A DNA stretch of 64,000 nucleotides from Rhodocyclaceae bacterium (GCA_013426785.1 JACDZI010000008.1:1-64000); one strand, 5' to 3'; positions 18,138-26,955 are shown, counted from the first letter of the stretch. Notes: generated from the letters alone by a model not told the origin. Numbers and translations: made by a program.

Positions 18138-19103
18138 ATGATGATGCGAGATAGTTTGACAATCGCGGTTATCGTCGTTAATTACAATAGCGGGACGATG
18201 TTGGCGCGTTGCCTGGATGCCTTGTCTAAACAGAATTGGACCAAATTCAGAACCATCGTTGTCGATAACGCCAGCTCGGATGGTTCGGCTGATGTGGCAG
18301 AAAAACTCGGTCCTCGCGTTCAGCTGATTCGCGCTGGAAGTAATCTTGGATTCGCCGCCGGCAACAATTTGGCATTGAGGTCAGCTAGGGATTGCGACTG
18401 GATCGCGCTACTTAATCCAGATGCTTTTCCGGCCCCCAACTGGATCGAATGTCTGGTTGCGACCGTGGAGGCGCATCCAGACTTTCAGTTTTTCGGCTGT
18501 CTTATGCGTGCGGCGGATGCGCCGGGCCTGCTCGATGGTACAGGTGACGTTTACCATGTAAGCGGATTTTCCTGGCGCCGTGACCATGGCATTGCCATCG
18601 AATACGCTCATGTCGTGCCAGGCGAGATTTTCGGACCATGCGCTGCTGCAGCGCTTTATTCGCGACCTGCGCTCGACGAAGTTGGAGGTTTTGACGAAAG
18701 CTACTTTTGTTACCACGAGGATGTTGACCTCGCGTTCCGCCTTCGCTTACGGGGCTACCGGTGCTGGTACGAACCCACTGCGATCGTTGATCATATCGGT
18801 TCAGGAATTTCCGGGAAGCGTAGTAGTTTCTCGACTTACTATGGCCATCGCAATTTAGTCTGGACGTTTGTCAAGAACATGCCTTTAGCGTTGCTGCTAT
18901 GCCTACTCCCTCTACATTTGATTTTTACGATGATTAGCTTTGTCGTCTGTGCTCTTCGGGGACAGGCGGGGATATTGTTCAAGGCCAAGCTCGAAGCGAT
19001 CAAGGGGCTTAGTGCCGTGTGGCATTCGCGCAAGCCTATCCAGGCGACGCGCAAAATAAGTAGCATTGCACTACTCTCTGTCATGTCCTTGCGGTTGCGG
19101 TGA
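18138..19103 (+). CDS. Family 2 glycosyltransferase (rhamnosyltransferase-like)
   Basis: 321 residues, starting at one of three consecutive ATGs. VIVVNYNSG, VDNASSDGS and LLNPDAFP are the GT2 nucleotide and metal-binding blocks, and FDESYFCYHEDVDLAFRLRLRGY is the acceptor/catalytic region typical of WbbL-like rhamnosyltransferases. A hydrophobic helix near 250-275 should attach it to the inner face of the membrane. It adds one sugar to the growing lipid-linked unit; which sugar cannot be told. Confidence 0.85.
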   Translation: MMMRDSLTIAVIVVNYNSGTMLARCLDALSKQNWTKFRTIVVDNASSDGSADVAEKLGPRVQLIRAGSNLGFAAGNNLALRSARDCDWIALLNPDAFPAPNWIECLVATVEAHPDFQFFGCLMRAADAPGLLDGTGDVYHVSGFSWRRDHGIAIEYAHVVPGEIFGPCAAAALYSRPALDEVGGFDESYFCYHEDVDLAFRLRLRGYRCWYEPTAIVDHIGSGISGKRSSFSTYYGHRNLVWTFVKNMPLALLLCLLPLHLIFTMISFVVCALRGQAGILFKAKLEAIKGLSAVWHSRKPIQATRKISSIALLSVMSLRLR

Positions 19104-19131
19104 TGTCCTCATCTATGAAAGAGGTAGTGCT

Positions 19132-19839
19132 GTGATTGCCGTTTCTATCGTAAGCCACGGCCATGGCGAGATGGTACAAAGCCTTGTTTCACAGCTGCGA
19201 GAATGCCCGGAGGTTACGCAGGTTGTTATAACGCGAAATATTCCTGAAGCATCCCTTTTTTTTGCTGATGACTTGGTGCAGATTGACGACAACCCCATCC
19301 CGAAGGGATTCGGTGCAAACCACAATAGCGCGTTTCGGTTATGTCGTACCTCGTATTTCTGTGTCTTAAACCCGGATATCCAGTTGCAACGCAATCCGTT
19401 TCCTACATTGCTGGATTGCCTGGAGAAGCAGAATGCCGCGCTAGCAGCACCGCTTATCATTTCGCCTAGTGGCGCGGTAGAGGATAGCGTCCGGCGTTTC
19501 CCCACGGCGTATTCATTGTTGCTCAAGGCAATTGGTGGGCCGGACGGAAGTTATCTGATAAAAGAAGGTCAGCCGCCAGTCTTTCCTGATTGGGTAGCTG
19601 GGATGTTCATGTTGTTCAAGGCGCGTGATTTTGATCATGTCGATGGCTTCGACGAACGGTACTTCCTCTATTATGAAGATGTGGATATTTGCAGACGCAT
19701 TTCACGGGCGGGTATGAAAATTGTTGCATGCCCTTCGGTGATCGCGATTCACAATGCGCGCCGAGCCAGCCACCGGAACATACGTCACCTGCGCTGGCAC
19801 TTGGCGAGTATGGTGCGCTTCTTGTGGACTGCTAGGTGA
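19132..19839 (+). CDS. Family 2 glycosyltransferase
   Basis: 235 residues starting with GTG at 19132 behind GAAAGAGG; upstream in-frame starts would overlap the preceding gene and add an unlikely Cys-rich leader. AVSIVSHGHG opens the GT-A fold, LNPDIQL is the metal-binding DxD equivalent, and DERYFLYYEDVDICRRISRAG is the catalytic block, closely parallel to the gene before it. Shorter than usual (no C-terminal helix). Likely the next transferase in assembly of the repeat unit. The following gmhB-like gene begins at its stop codon. Confidence 0.8.
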   Translation: MIAVSIVSHGHGEMVQSLVSQLRECPEVTQVVITRNIPEASLFFADDLVQIDDNPIPKGFGANHNSAFRLCRTSYFCVLNPDIQLQRNPFPTLLDCLEKQNAALAAPLIISPSGAVEDSVRRFPTAYSLLLKAIGGPDGSYLIKEGQPPVFPDWVAGMFMLFKARDFDHVDGFDERYFLYYEDVDICRRISRAGMKIVACPSVIAIHNARRASHRNIRHLRWHLASMVRFLWTAR

Positions 19840-20441
19840 TGTGCGCACAGATTAACCATAAATCACCAGGTTGTTTGCTGACCGAGTTCCAAAATCTTCG
19901 CCCCGCACTTTTTTTGGATCGCGACGGGGTAATCAATGCCGAGAAAAACTATGTTCATTGTGCAGAGGATTTCGAGTTTATCGATGGGATATTTGATTTG
20001 TGCCGTGCAGCGGCCGGAAGATGTATGCCCATTGTGGTAGTTACCAACCAGGCTGGCATTGGTCGAGGCTACTATTCCGAAGTGCAGTTTGAAACCCTGA
20101 CAGACTGGATGCGTGGAGTATTTGCTGCCGAGGGTGTGCCAGTTGCAGCCGTGTATTTTTGTCCTTATCACCCTGAGCATGGAGTGGGCGAATACCGTAA
20201 GGAGTCGTTCGACCGCAAGCCCCACCCTGGAATGATCCTTCGCGCACGCGATGACCTTGGGCTTGACTTAAGGAGTTCAGTACTGATCGGCGACAAGAGT
20301 TCAGATATTGCCGCGGCAAAATCGGCGGGGGTTGGACTGACCCTTCGGTTAGGACACGACGATGCACCACCAGCGCCAGACTTTGTCGTCGGCTCGCTCA
20401 ATGAGGCACTTGACCTGTTGAGCCAAAGGAATTGGCGATGA
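19839..20441 (+). CDS. gmhB: D-glycero-D-manno-heptose 1,7-bisphosphate 7-phosphatase-like HAD protein
   Basis: About 200 residues; ATG at 19839 or the GTG one codon earlier. The HAD nucleophile motif FLDRDGVIN, motif II VVTNQAG and motif [12 protein letters not shown] are complete. CPYHPEH is the first half of the GmhB zinc loop, but the usual CxC of the second half is replaced ([10 protein letters not shown]), so structural zinc binding is probably lost or altered. It supplies the dephosphorylation between HddA and HddC in the GDP-heptose route. Its distance from gmhA/hddAC within the cluster is notable. Confidence 0.85.
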   Translation: MCAQINHKSPGCLLTEFQNLRPALFLDRDGVINAEKNYVHCAEDFEFIDGIFDLCRAAAGRCMPIVVVTNQAGIGRGYYSEVQFETLTDWMRGVFAAEGVPVAAVYFCPYHPEHGVGEYRKESFDRKPHPGMILRARDDLGLDLRSSVLIGDKSSDIAAAKSAGVGLTLRLGHDDAPPAPDFVVGSLNEALDLLSQRNWR

Positions 20442-21550
20442 CCGAACGTGTCGATGCGCTAGTCGTTGGTGCCGGGGTTGTCGGGCTTGCCTGTGCGCGG
20501 GCATTGGCGCGAATGGGGCGCGAAGTGATCATCCTGGAGCGTCATGATGCCTTCGGAGCAGAAACCAGCGCGCGCAATAGCGAGGTCATCCATGCCGGCA
20601 TCTACTATCCGGCAGGCTCACTCAAGGCGCGTCTTTGCGTCAGTGGCCGTGAGCAGTTGTATGCATTTTGCCAAGAATACGGGGTTAACCATCGGCGTTG
20701 TGGCAAGTTGATTGTGGCAACTGCACCGGAGCAGGAAAGCAAACTTGCAGAGATACAGGAGCGCGCGCTGCGCAACGGGGTGGGAGACATGCGGCGGTTG
20801 TCGGCGGCCGAAGCGCATGCCCTGGAGCCGGCACTATCCTGTAGGGCTGCGCTCCTCTCTGCCTCTACAGGCATTGTCGATAGCCATGGTCTCATGCTTG
20901 CTCTGCTTGGGGATGCGGAGAGACACGGTGCCGTACTGGCCTTGCAGAGCCCGATGATTTCTGCCGTGGCAGGCCGGGACGGAATTGAGGTGGAGATTGG
21001 TGGTGCGTCACCGATGAGGGTGCGGGCCTCATTATTGATTAATTCGGCGGGCCTCTCCGCGCCGGCGATGGCTAGCAGAATCGACGGGTTGGGATCTGAC
21101 AAAGTTCCTCAGTCGTATCTGGCCAAGGGAAATTACTTCATGCTGTCGGGCAAGAGCCCGTTTTCTCGTCTGGTGTATCCGGTACCGGAACCTGGCGGGC
21201 TCGGCGTACATTTGACGCTCGACTTGGGCGGGCAGGCACGCTTTGGCCCGGATGTCGAGTGGGTCGATGAAATTGACTACTCCGTCAGCCCGGAGCGCGG
21301 CCAGCGTTTTTACGGCGCGATACGCAAGTATTGGCCGGATCTTCAAGATCAGGCTTTGCAGCCGGCTTATGCCGGCATGCGACCGAAGATTGTCGGGCCG
21401 GGGGAGCCTGACGCCGATTTCTGCATCCAGGGACCGGCTGATCATGGGGTACCCGGTCTCATTAACCTGTTTGGAATCGAATCGCCGGGCCTGACCTCCT
21501 GTCTGGCGATTGCCGATCTTGTTTGCGAAAATCTATTGCTCCATCAGTGA
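20438..21550 (+). CDS. FAD-dependent oxidoreductase, L-2-hydroxyglutarate oxidase (LhgO)-like
   Basis: 370 residues, ATG at 20438 overlapping the previous stop, with AAAGGA upstream. [14 protein letters not shown] is the FAD ADP-binding loop and [21 protein letters not shown] matches the LhgO/glycine oxidase-like DAO family. The C-terminal [13 protein letters not shown] and [16 protein letters not shown] close the FAD site. The family oxidises 2-hydroxy acids. Its presence next to a ColD-like enzyme, which in other organisms couples to glutamate/2-oxoglutarate, is suggestive but unproven. Confidence 0.8.
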   Translation: MTERVDALVVGAGVVGLACARALARMGREVIILERHDAFGAETSARNSEVIHAGIYYPAGSLKARLCVSGREQLYAFCQEYGVNHRRCGKLIVATAPEQESKLAEIQERALRNGVGDMRRLSAAEAHALEPALSCRAALLSASTGIVDSHGLMLALLGDAERHGAVLALQSPMISAVAGRDGIEVEIGGASPMRVRASLLINSAGLSAPAMASRIDGLGSDKVPQSYLAKGNYFMLSGKSPFSRLVYPVPEPGGLGVHLTLDLGGQARFGPDVEWVDEIDYSVSPERGQRFYGAIRKYWPDLQDQALQPAYAGMRPKIVGPGEPDADFCIQGPADHGVPGLINLFGIESPGLTSCLAIADLVCENLLLHQ

Positions 21551-22479
21551 CGACTGAACCAGCCATTAGCAGAGGTGTTCTTGTTACAGGCGGCGCAGGT
21601 TTCATTGGCCAGCGATTGCTTCAACCGGGTGTGCGCGCTTTGGTACGGAGGCCGGGTGTTTCCCAAGATGAGACTCTCGGTAACCTGCTCGATCCTGCTT
21701 CCTTGTGTGCGGCAAGTGAAGGGGTAACTACGGTATTCCACTGCGCCGGTCATGCGCATGCGCTCGCCTCATCTGACCCCGACGCGCATTGGCGTATCAA
21801 TTTCGAGGGCACGCGCAATTTGGTCGAGGCGGCGGGACAGGCCGGGGTCAAGCGCTTCGTCTTTCTGTCCAGCGTCAAGGCCATGGCCGAGCCCGGCGAT
21901 GCCTGCGCCTCCGAGGAGTGGCCCGGTGAGCCGCTTACCGCGTATGGTCAGGCCAAGCGTGCGGCTGAGCAGGTGGTATTGGAGGCTGGCGCGAAGTACG
22001 GCATGCATGTTGTCAACTTGCGCCTGGCGATGGTCTATGGCCGGGGTGGGCGAGGGAACCTGGAGCGCATGGCGCGGGCCATTCAGCGTGGCTGGTTTCC
22101 CCCATTGCCGGAGACGGGCAACAAGCGTTCTCTCGTGCACGTGGATGACGTCGTGTCGGCGATGCGCTTGGTTGCCGAGCGACCGGCGGCGAATGGGCGA
22201 ACTTATATCGTTGCCGATGCGCAGGCTTATTCGGGACGGGAGCTTTACGATGCCATTCGTGCCGTCCTGTCAGCGCCGACTTTTTCATGGAGTGTGCCGG
22301 CAGGGTTGTTACGGGCGGCCGGGCGGCTGAACGGTCGGGTGGGGGAGGTTGTCGACCGCTTGATTGGGTCAGCCTGCTATTCGCCAGCACGGATCGAGAG
22401 AGAGTTGGGGTGGCGGGCCAAAGTGGGGCTTGAGGACGGGTTGCAGGAGATGCTCAGCGGATACTTCACCGCTACTTGA
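21547..22479 (+). CDS. Nucleotide-sugar epimerase (SDR) with shortened N-terminal fold
   Basis: About 310 residues; GTG at 21547 overlaps the preceding stop. [10 protein letters not shown] opens the Rossmann fold, [10 protein letters not shown] and YGQAKRAAE provide the Ser and the Tyr/Lys, and [11 protein letters not shown] is typical of UDP-GlcNAc/Glc 4-epimerase-like proteins (WbpV/Gne group). Between GFIG and VRALVRR only six residues remain where relatives have about fifteen, so the first helix appears truncated. One copy of the dispersed repeat lies in frame (22261-22285, AVLSAPTF). It may still work, but activity should not be assumed. Such epimerases often make the substrate of the initiating transferase downstream. 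Confidence 0.7.
   Translation: MTTEPAISRGVLVTGGAGFIGQRLLQPGVRALVRRPGVSQDETLGNLLDPASLCAASEGVTTVFHCAGHAHALASSDPDAHWRINFEGTRNLVEAAGQAGVKRFVFLSSVKAMAEPGDACASEEWPGEPLTAYGQAKRAAEQVVLEAGAKYGMHVVNLRLAMVYGRGGRGNLERMARAIQRGWFPPLPETGNKRSLVHVDDVVSAMRLVAERPAANGRTYIVADAQAYSGRELYDAIRAVLSAPTFSWSVPAGLLRAAGRLNGRVGEVVDRLIGSACYSPARIERELGWRAKVGLEDGLQEMLSGYFTAT
22261..22285 (+). repeat. Dispersed repeat, copy 1
   Basis: Inside the epimerase gene; two mismatches to the core. Encodes AVLSAPTF in frame. Confidence 0.7.
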
Positions 22480-22494
22480 AGTCAGTTGGCAAAT

Positions 22495-22529
22495 CGTTAT
22501 ACTAAGAAAATTATAAAACTAGTATAACG
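22495..22529. promoter_or_regulatory. Perfect 10-bp inverted repeat overlapping a sigma70-like promoter
   Basis: Arms CGTTATACTA (22495-22504) and TAGTATAACG (22520-22529) are perfect inverse complements around an AT-rich 15-base spacer, ending right at the ATG at 22530. The left arm contains TATACT, a good -10 box, with TTGAAG 16 bases upstream. The layout suggests an operator that a bound protein, perhaps the gene's own product, uses to block transcription and translation start. Without a T-run it is not a terminator. Confidence 0.65.
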
Positions 22530-23579
22530 ATGCCGGCCTACACTGATCTTTCATCGACAGCCCAGGCAGCCTACGCTCAGGTCGTCGAGGTGGTGCTAGG
22601 CGCAGAGTACGCACGCTCTGTGGCCGATTTGTCAGGCTCATTTACCTCGAAGCAGGTGAAGGGGCACAAGTATTGGTATTACCAATATACCGAGCCTGCG
22701 GGAAAGCTGCGGCAGGTTTTCGTTGGGCCGGATAATGAGGCCGTCCGTGGCTTGGTGGCCCGCAAGATTGACCAGGCAGCTACCCGGCCATTAGTACCAC
22801 TCGCCAGGTCGGCGATTGCCTTGGGGTGTGCAGAAGTGTTGCCCAAGCACTTCAGGGTGCTCAAGCGGTTGTCGGAATATGGATTTTTCAATGCGGGCGG
22901 CGTGTTGGTCGGTACGCATGCATTTATGGCCTTGGGCAATATGCTCGGGGTGCGTTGGGGTGATGCAACACAAACTCAGGATATTGATTTTGCGCATGCA
23001 GGCAAAAGCATCGCCCTGGCACTGGCTCCCACTCTTGAGGTTCAAACGCATGAAGCTATCGTTTCGCTGGATATGGGTTTTTTGCCGATTATCGGCTTGG
23101 CCGGAAAGGGGGGAGCAAGCTACCTAAATCCGCGGGAGCCCGATTTCCGTCTGGACTTCTTGACGACCCTGCATCGCGGTGGCGAGAAATCTTATGAGCA
23201 TCCTCAGTTGCACGTCACGCTGCAGCCTTTGAAATTCATGGAGTTTTCTCTGGAGCAGGTGCAGCAGGCGGCAATCCTGACCAAGGCTGGCGCACTGCTG
23301 GTCAATGTGCCGCACCCGGCACGATTTGCTCTGCATAAGCTCCTCGTCGCTGGAGAGCGGGCAGGAACTTTCCAGGCCAAGGCAAACAAGGATCTAAGGC
23401 AGGCGGGAGCCTTGCTCGAGGTATTGCGGGAAATGAGAGCCTGGGAGGTGGAGGCGGTCTGGCAGGACTTGCTCGGGCGTGGCCCCGGTTGGGTGACGCG
23501 CGCCGGTCGCGGTGTTGCCATGCTGGACAAACGGTTTCCGGCGCTGCAAGCTCAGGAATGGCTGAGAACCAAAACATGA
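22530..23579 (+). CDS. Nucleotidyltransferase-like protein (GSU2403/NTP_transf_8 type)
   Basis: 349 residues. A helical N-terminal third with KGHKYWYYQY precedes a nucleotidyltransferase core: GGVLVGTHAFMALG followed by TQDIDFA, in which the DxD-like acid supports metal binding. I recognise it as the GSU2403-type nucleotidyltransferase family (Pfam NTP_transf_8), of unproven role and usually found in mobile or defence-like settings. The perfect palindrome just before its start suggests self-regulation. It has no obvious partner gene; a decayed transferase fragment follows at its stop codon. It interrupts the polysaccharide cluster, so it is likely an insertion. Confidence 0.65.
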   Translation: MPAYTDLSSTAQAAYAQVVEVVLGAEYARSVADLSGSFTSKQVKGHKYWYYQYTEPAGKLRQVFVGPDNEAVRGLVARKIDQAATRPLVPLARSAIALGCAEVLPKHFRVLKRLSEYGFFNAGGVLVGTHAFMALGNMLGVRWGDATQTQDIDFAHAGKSIALALAPTLEVQTHEAIVSLDMGFLPIIGLAGKGGASYLNPREPDFRLDFLTTLHRGGEKSYEHPQLHVTLQPLKFMEFSLEQVQQAAILTKAGALLVNVPHPARFALHKLLVAGERAGTFQAKANKDLRQAGALLEVLREMRAWEVEAVWQDLLGRGPGWVTRAGRGVAMLDKRFPALQAQEWLRTKT

Positions 23580-23692
23580 AGCGTTTTTTCGATCTTTACC
23601 TCGGTATCCTTGCCGCCGTCGTCCGGGCGTGGCAACCGTATTTTCCGCATGCCGAAGTTCCGCAGCATGCGCACCGATACCCCAGCGGGGGC
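23576..23692 (+). pseudogene. Decayed copy of the initiating phosphoglycosyl transferase gene
   Basis: The start (MKRFFDLYLGILAAVV) parallels the intact gene at 24459 (MKRFFDLVMALLASVL). A run of about 40 bases at 23648-23688 is nearly identical to 24611-24651 in that gene (the MPKFRSMRTDTPA codons). Roughly 80 bases between these points are missing and the frame is shifted. It is therefore a 5' fragment left behind when the toxin-antitoxin pair, and perhaps the nucleotidyltransferase gene, entered the cluster. The 100 bases after it, up to the antitoxin, hold no other gene. Confidence 0.8.
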
Positions 23693-23759
23693 CACCCCCC
23701 GGAGGTGGTTGATCGCTTGCTGGGCTCGGCGGGGCTGGTCAAGATGAAAATGGACATGC

Positions 23760-23772
23760 ATAATTACATTAT
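23760..23772. promoter_or_regulatory. Small palindrome upstream of Phd/VapC operon
   Basis: ATAAT (23760-23764) and ATTAT (23768-23772) are inverse complements around three bases, 21 bases before the antitoxin ATG. Antitoxins of this type normally repress their own promoter through such a site. Short, so only a candidate operator. Confidence 0.35.
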
Positions 23773-23793
23773 TCTGTACATCGTGGAGGCAAA

Positions 23794-24021
23794 ATGAGGC
23801 AAGCGACCTTTACTGAAGTCCGTAATCACGCAAAAGCGTTTTTTGACATTGTCCAGTCGGGTGAGTCGGTGCGTGTTCTGCGCAATGGCAAACCGATTGC
23901 AGATATCGTTCCCGTTGTCGCAGACCTGCCTTCCTGGAAACGCCGCAAGGCGCAACCACTGGTTTTGGATGGCATCTCGGTCAGCCGGATGATTCTTGAA
24001 GAGCGCGAAGTCGGTGGATAA
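23794..24021 (+). CDS. Phd/YefM-type antitoxin
   Basis: 75 residues behind GGAGGC. The N-terminal half (FTEVRNHAKAFFDIVQSGESVRVLRNGKPIADIVP) is the DNA-binding fold of Phd/YefM antitoxins, and the C-terminal tail should wrap around the toxin. The toxin gene follows after 11 bases. It neutralises the PIN toxin and represses the operon. The pair is flanked by two versions of the same transferase gene, so it looks like an insertion. Confidence 0.85.
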   Translation: MRQATFTEVRNHAKAFFDIVQSGESVRVLRNGKPIADIVPVVADLPSWKRRKAQPLVLDGISVSRMILEEREVGG

Positions 24022-24032
24022 GGAGATTGCCG

Positions 24033-24446
24033 GTGCGGGTGTTTTTCGATAGTTCGGCTTTCGTCAAGCGCTACTTAAGGGAAGCCGGCACGGAAACGGT
24101 GCTGGACTGGTGTGATCGGGCCACGGAAATCGGCCTGTCCAGTATTGCGTTGCCTGAAATAATTTCGGCGTTTTGTCGCTTGCATCGCGAGGGCAAGATT
24201 GATGACAGCCAATATCGACAACTGAAGTTGCAGTTGCTGGCCGATATCGAGGATGCCGCGATTTGTGACCTGACGCCCGTCGTGCTTGCGCGAGCAATCT
24301 CAAGCCTGGAAGCGAATGTCCTGCGAGGCATGGATGCCATCCATATCGGGAGCGCCGTGGTGCTCAAAGCGGAGATCTTCATATCTGCCGACCAGCGTCA
24401 GCAGGAGGCTGCTGTGCAGGCAGGACTGCGCGTTGAGATGACTTGA
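24033..24446 (+). CDS. vapC: PIN-domain toxin (VapC family)
   Basis: 137 residues from the GTG at 24033, 7 bases after AAGGAG (a TTG lies two codons upstream). The four acidic residues of the PIN nuclease are visible: Asp in FFDSSAF, Glu in LPEIIS, Asp in RGMDAIHIGSA and Asp in FISADQRQ. VapC toxins are Mg-dependent RNases, often cutting tRNA or rRNA, held inactive by the upstream antitoxin. Confidence 0.88.
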   Translation: MRVFFDSSAFVKRYLREAGTETVLDWCDRATEIGLSSIALPEIISAFCRLHREGKIDDSQYRQLKLQLLADIEDAAICDLTPVVLARAISSLEANVLRGMDAIHIGSAVVLKAEIFISADQRQQEAAVQAGLRVEMT

Positions 24447-24458
24447 GAAAAATCAGCC

Positions 24459-25019
24459 TTGAAGCGCTTTTTTGATCTTGTCATGGCACTGCTTGCATCT
24501 GTTCTTATGGTGGTGCCGATCATTATCGTTGCGCTGATCATCAAGCTGACCTCGTCCGGCCCCATTCTCTATTGGTCTGATCGAGTTGGGCGACAGAACC
24601 GCCTTTTCAGGATGCCGAAGTTCCGCAGCATGCGCACCGATACCCCAGCGGTGGCGACGCATCTTTTGATCAGTCCGGATACTTACCTGACGCCGATCGG
24701 CTCTTTCCTGCGCAAGTCGAGTCTGGATGAGTTGCCTCAACTGTGGAGCATTCTCAAGGGTGATATGAGTTTTGTCGGGCCGCGGCCTGCCCTGTTCAAT
24801 CAGGATGACCTGATCGCCTTGCGGACCGAAGCCGGGGTGCATGAACTTGTGCCGGGGCTGACCGGCTGGGCGCAGGTGAATGGGCGAGACGAACTGCCGA
24901 TCCCCGAGAAGGTGAAGCTCGATGTCGACTATGTGCAGCGTCAGTCACTTGGGTTCGATGTTTGGATCATCTGGCTGACTTTCGTCAAGGTGCTGCGGCG
25001 CGATGGGGTCTCACACTGA
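24459..25019 (+). CDS. Initiating undecaprenyl-phosphate phosphoglycosyl transferase (small PglC/WcaJ-type)
   Basis: 186 residues with TTG start. One N-terminal re-entrant membrane helix (about 8-32) is followed by the monotopic PGT core: PKFRSMRTD with the catalytic Asp-Glu pair in LRKSSLDELPQL, then VGPRPAL and PGLTGWAQVNGR. The enzyme transfers a sugar 1-phosphate to undecaprenyl phosphate, starting each repeat unit. It lacks the extra N-terminal helices of long WbaP-type enzymes. A truncated version lies at 23576, suggesting the 5' part was duplicated by an insertion. CapD-like dehydratase follows directly and likely makes its substrate. Confidence 0.9.
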   Translation: MKRFFDLVMALLASVLMVVPIIIVALIIKLTSSGPILYWSDRVGRQNRLFRMPKFRSMRTDTPAVATHLLISPDTYLTPIGSFLRKSSLDELPQLWSILKGDMSFVGPRPALFNQDDLIALRTEAGVHELVPGLTGWAQVNGRDELPIPEKVKLDVDYVQRQSLGFDVWIIWLTFVKVLRRDGVSH

Positions 25020-25020
25020 C

Positions 25021-26955
25021 ATGCCCCTGACTAAAGCTGCCGATACGATGCTGGCATTGCCGCGCGTGGTCAAGCGCGGTGTCGCCGTGTTGTTCGATGC
25101 CGCGCTATGCGTATTGACCGTCTGGCTGGCTTTCTACCTGCGGCTGGATGAGTGGGTGACGCTGAGCGGCGATCGCTGGGCAGCGCATCTGGCGGTGGCC
25201 GGATCTTTGGTGCTGGCGTTACCGATCTTTGTCGTATCCGGTTTTTACCGGGCGATTTTCCGCTATGCCGGCTGGCAGGCCTCGCTGACGGTGGCTCGCG
25301 CCATGGCGATTTATGGCGTGATTTACGCGGCCGTCTTCACTGTTGCCGGTGTGCCGGGGGTGCCGCGCACGATCGGCATCATCCAGCCGCTGCTGTTGTT
25401 CCTTGCCGTGGCCGGGTCGCGTTTGCTGGTCCGCTTCTGGCTGGGTGGTTTGTATCGCAACATTCTCCAGCGCAGCGAATTGCCAAAAGCGCTGATCTAT
25501 GGTGCCGGTAGTGCGGGTATGCAACTGGCGGCGGCGCTGGTGAACCGTCACGAGCTGCGGGTGGTCGGGTATCTGGATGACGACAAGCGCTTGCAGGGAC
25601 ACGTGCTGAATGGGCTGCCAGTCCATGCACCGGAAGATTTGCCGGGGCTGGTCGATACCCTGCAGATTCGTGATGTGTTGCTGGCGATCCCGTCCGCCAG
25701 TCGCCGGCGCCGTAATGAAATCCTCGGTCGTTTGCGCGAATCCCGTGTCGTCGTTCGTTTGCTCCCCGGGGTGACGGATCTGGCGCAGGGGAAGGTGACC
25801 GTCTCCGACCTGCGAGAACCTGAAATTGACGATCTGCTTGGCCGCGATCCGGTTGCCCCCAACCAGATTCTACTGAGCCGGAATGTTCGCGACAAAGTGG
25901 TCCTGGTCACCGGTGCGGGCGGGTCGATCGGTAGCGAACTGTGTCGCCAACTCATCCGCCACGAGCCGACAAAATTGCTGTTGGTGGAGCAAAGCGAGTT
26001 CGCGCTCTATGCGCTGCATCAGGAACTGCTTTCCCGAATTGAGGGGGTGAGGCTGATACCGCTGCTGGCTTCGGTGCGGGACGAGGCACGCATGCGGGAG
26101 ATCATGGCGACCTGGCGTCCCCAGACGGTTTATCACGCCGCCGCCTACAAGCATGTTCCGCTGGTCGAGCATAATCCGGGCGAAGGCATCCGCAACAATG
26201 TGTTCGGCACGCTGACTGCGGCGAGGGTCGCCCTGGCTGCGGGCGTTGCCGATTTCGTGCTGATCAGCACCGACAAGGCGGTGCGTCCGACCAATATCAT
26301 GGGGGCCAGCAAGCGCCTCGCCGAGATGGTACTGCAGGCACTGGCGACAGCGGATGCCGGGACGCGTTTTACCATGGTGCGTTTCGGCAATGTGCTGGGT
26401 TCGTCGGGTTCGGTGGTGCCCAAGTTCCGCCAGCAGATCCGCGACGGCGGGCCGATTACCCTGACACATGCCGAGGTGACGCGCTTCTTCATGACGATTC
26501 CCGAGGCATCGCAGCTCGTGATCCAGGCCGGCGCGATGGGTGGGATGGCAAATGAGGGCGGTGAGGTTTTCGTCCTCGATATGGGCGAGCCCGTCAGGAT
26601 TGCAGATTTGGCGCGGCGTATGGCCGAGTTGTCCGGTCTTACGGTAAGGGATGAAGAGAACCCGGAAGGCGATATCGAAATCCGGATCACGGGTCTGCGG
26701 CCCGGCGAAAAGCTCTATGAAGAGCTGTTGATCGGCGACAACCCTGAGCCGACTTCACATCCGCGCATCATGAAGGCACGGGAAGATTTCCTGCCGTGGG
26801 CGGTGTTGGAAGCAAAGCTTGCGGGTTTGCAGTCGGCCCTGGATGAAAACAATGTGCCGGCCATGCGTCGCCTGCTGGAAGAGGTGGTCAGCGGCTATCG
26901 TCCCGATGACGAGATCGTCGATTGGGTGCATGCGGCACGGGAAGCGGCCACCTGA
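25021..26955 (+). CDS. Membrane UDP-sugar 4,6-dehydratase (CapD/WbpM/PglF type)
   Basis: About 644 residues; an alternative ATG at 25003 would overlap the previous gene. Four N-terminal helices (to about 145) are followed by a CoA-binding-like Rossmann domain (YGAGSAGMQLA) and the SDR catalytic domain (TGAGGSIGSEL). In this family the catalytic pattern is SxxxK near STDKAVRPTNIMGASKR, not the classic YxxxK. Relatives convert UDP-GlcNAc to the 4-keto-6-deoxy sugar that becomes QuiNAc or bacillosamine. Next to the small transferase this gives the first sugar of the chain. It closes the polysaccharide cluster. Confidence 0.92.
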   Translation: MPLTKAADTMLALPRVVKRGVAVLFDAALCVLTVWLAFYLRLDEWVTLSGDRWAAHLAVAGSLVLALPIFVVSGFYRAIFRYAGWQASLTVARAMAIYGVIYAAVFTVAGVPGVPRTIGIIQPLLLFLAVAGSRLLVRFWLGGLYRNILQRSELPKALIYGAGSAGMQLAAALVNRHELRVVGYLDDDKRLQGHVLNGLPVHAPEDLPGLVDTLQIRDVLLAIPSASRRRRNEILGRLRESRVVVRLLPGVTDLAQGKVTVSDLREPEIDDLLGRDPVAPNQILLSRNVRDKVVLVTGAGGSIGSELCRQLIRHEPTKLLLVEQSEFALYALHQELLSRIEGVRLIPLLASVRDEARMREIMATWRPQTVYHAAAYKHVPLVEHNPGEGIRNNVFGTLTAARVALAAGVADFVLISTDKAVRPTNIMGASKRLAEMVLQALATADAGTRFTMVRFGNVLGSSGSVVPKFRQQIRDGGPITLTHAEVTRFFMTIPEASQLVIQAGAMGGMANEGGEVFVLDMGEPVRIADLARRMAELSGLTVRDEENPEGDIEIRITGLRPGEKLYEELLIGDNPEPTSHPRIMKAREDFLPWAVLEAKLAGLQSALDENNVPAMRRLLEEVVSGYRPDDEIVDWVHAAREAAT

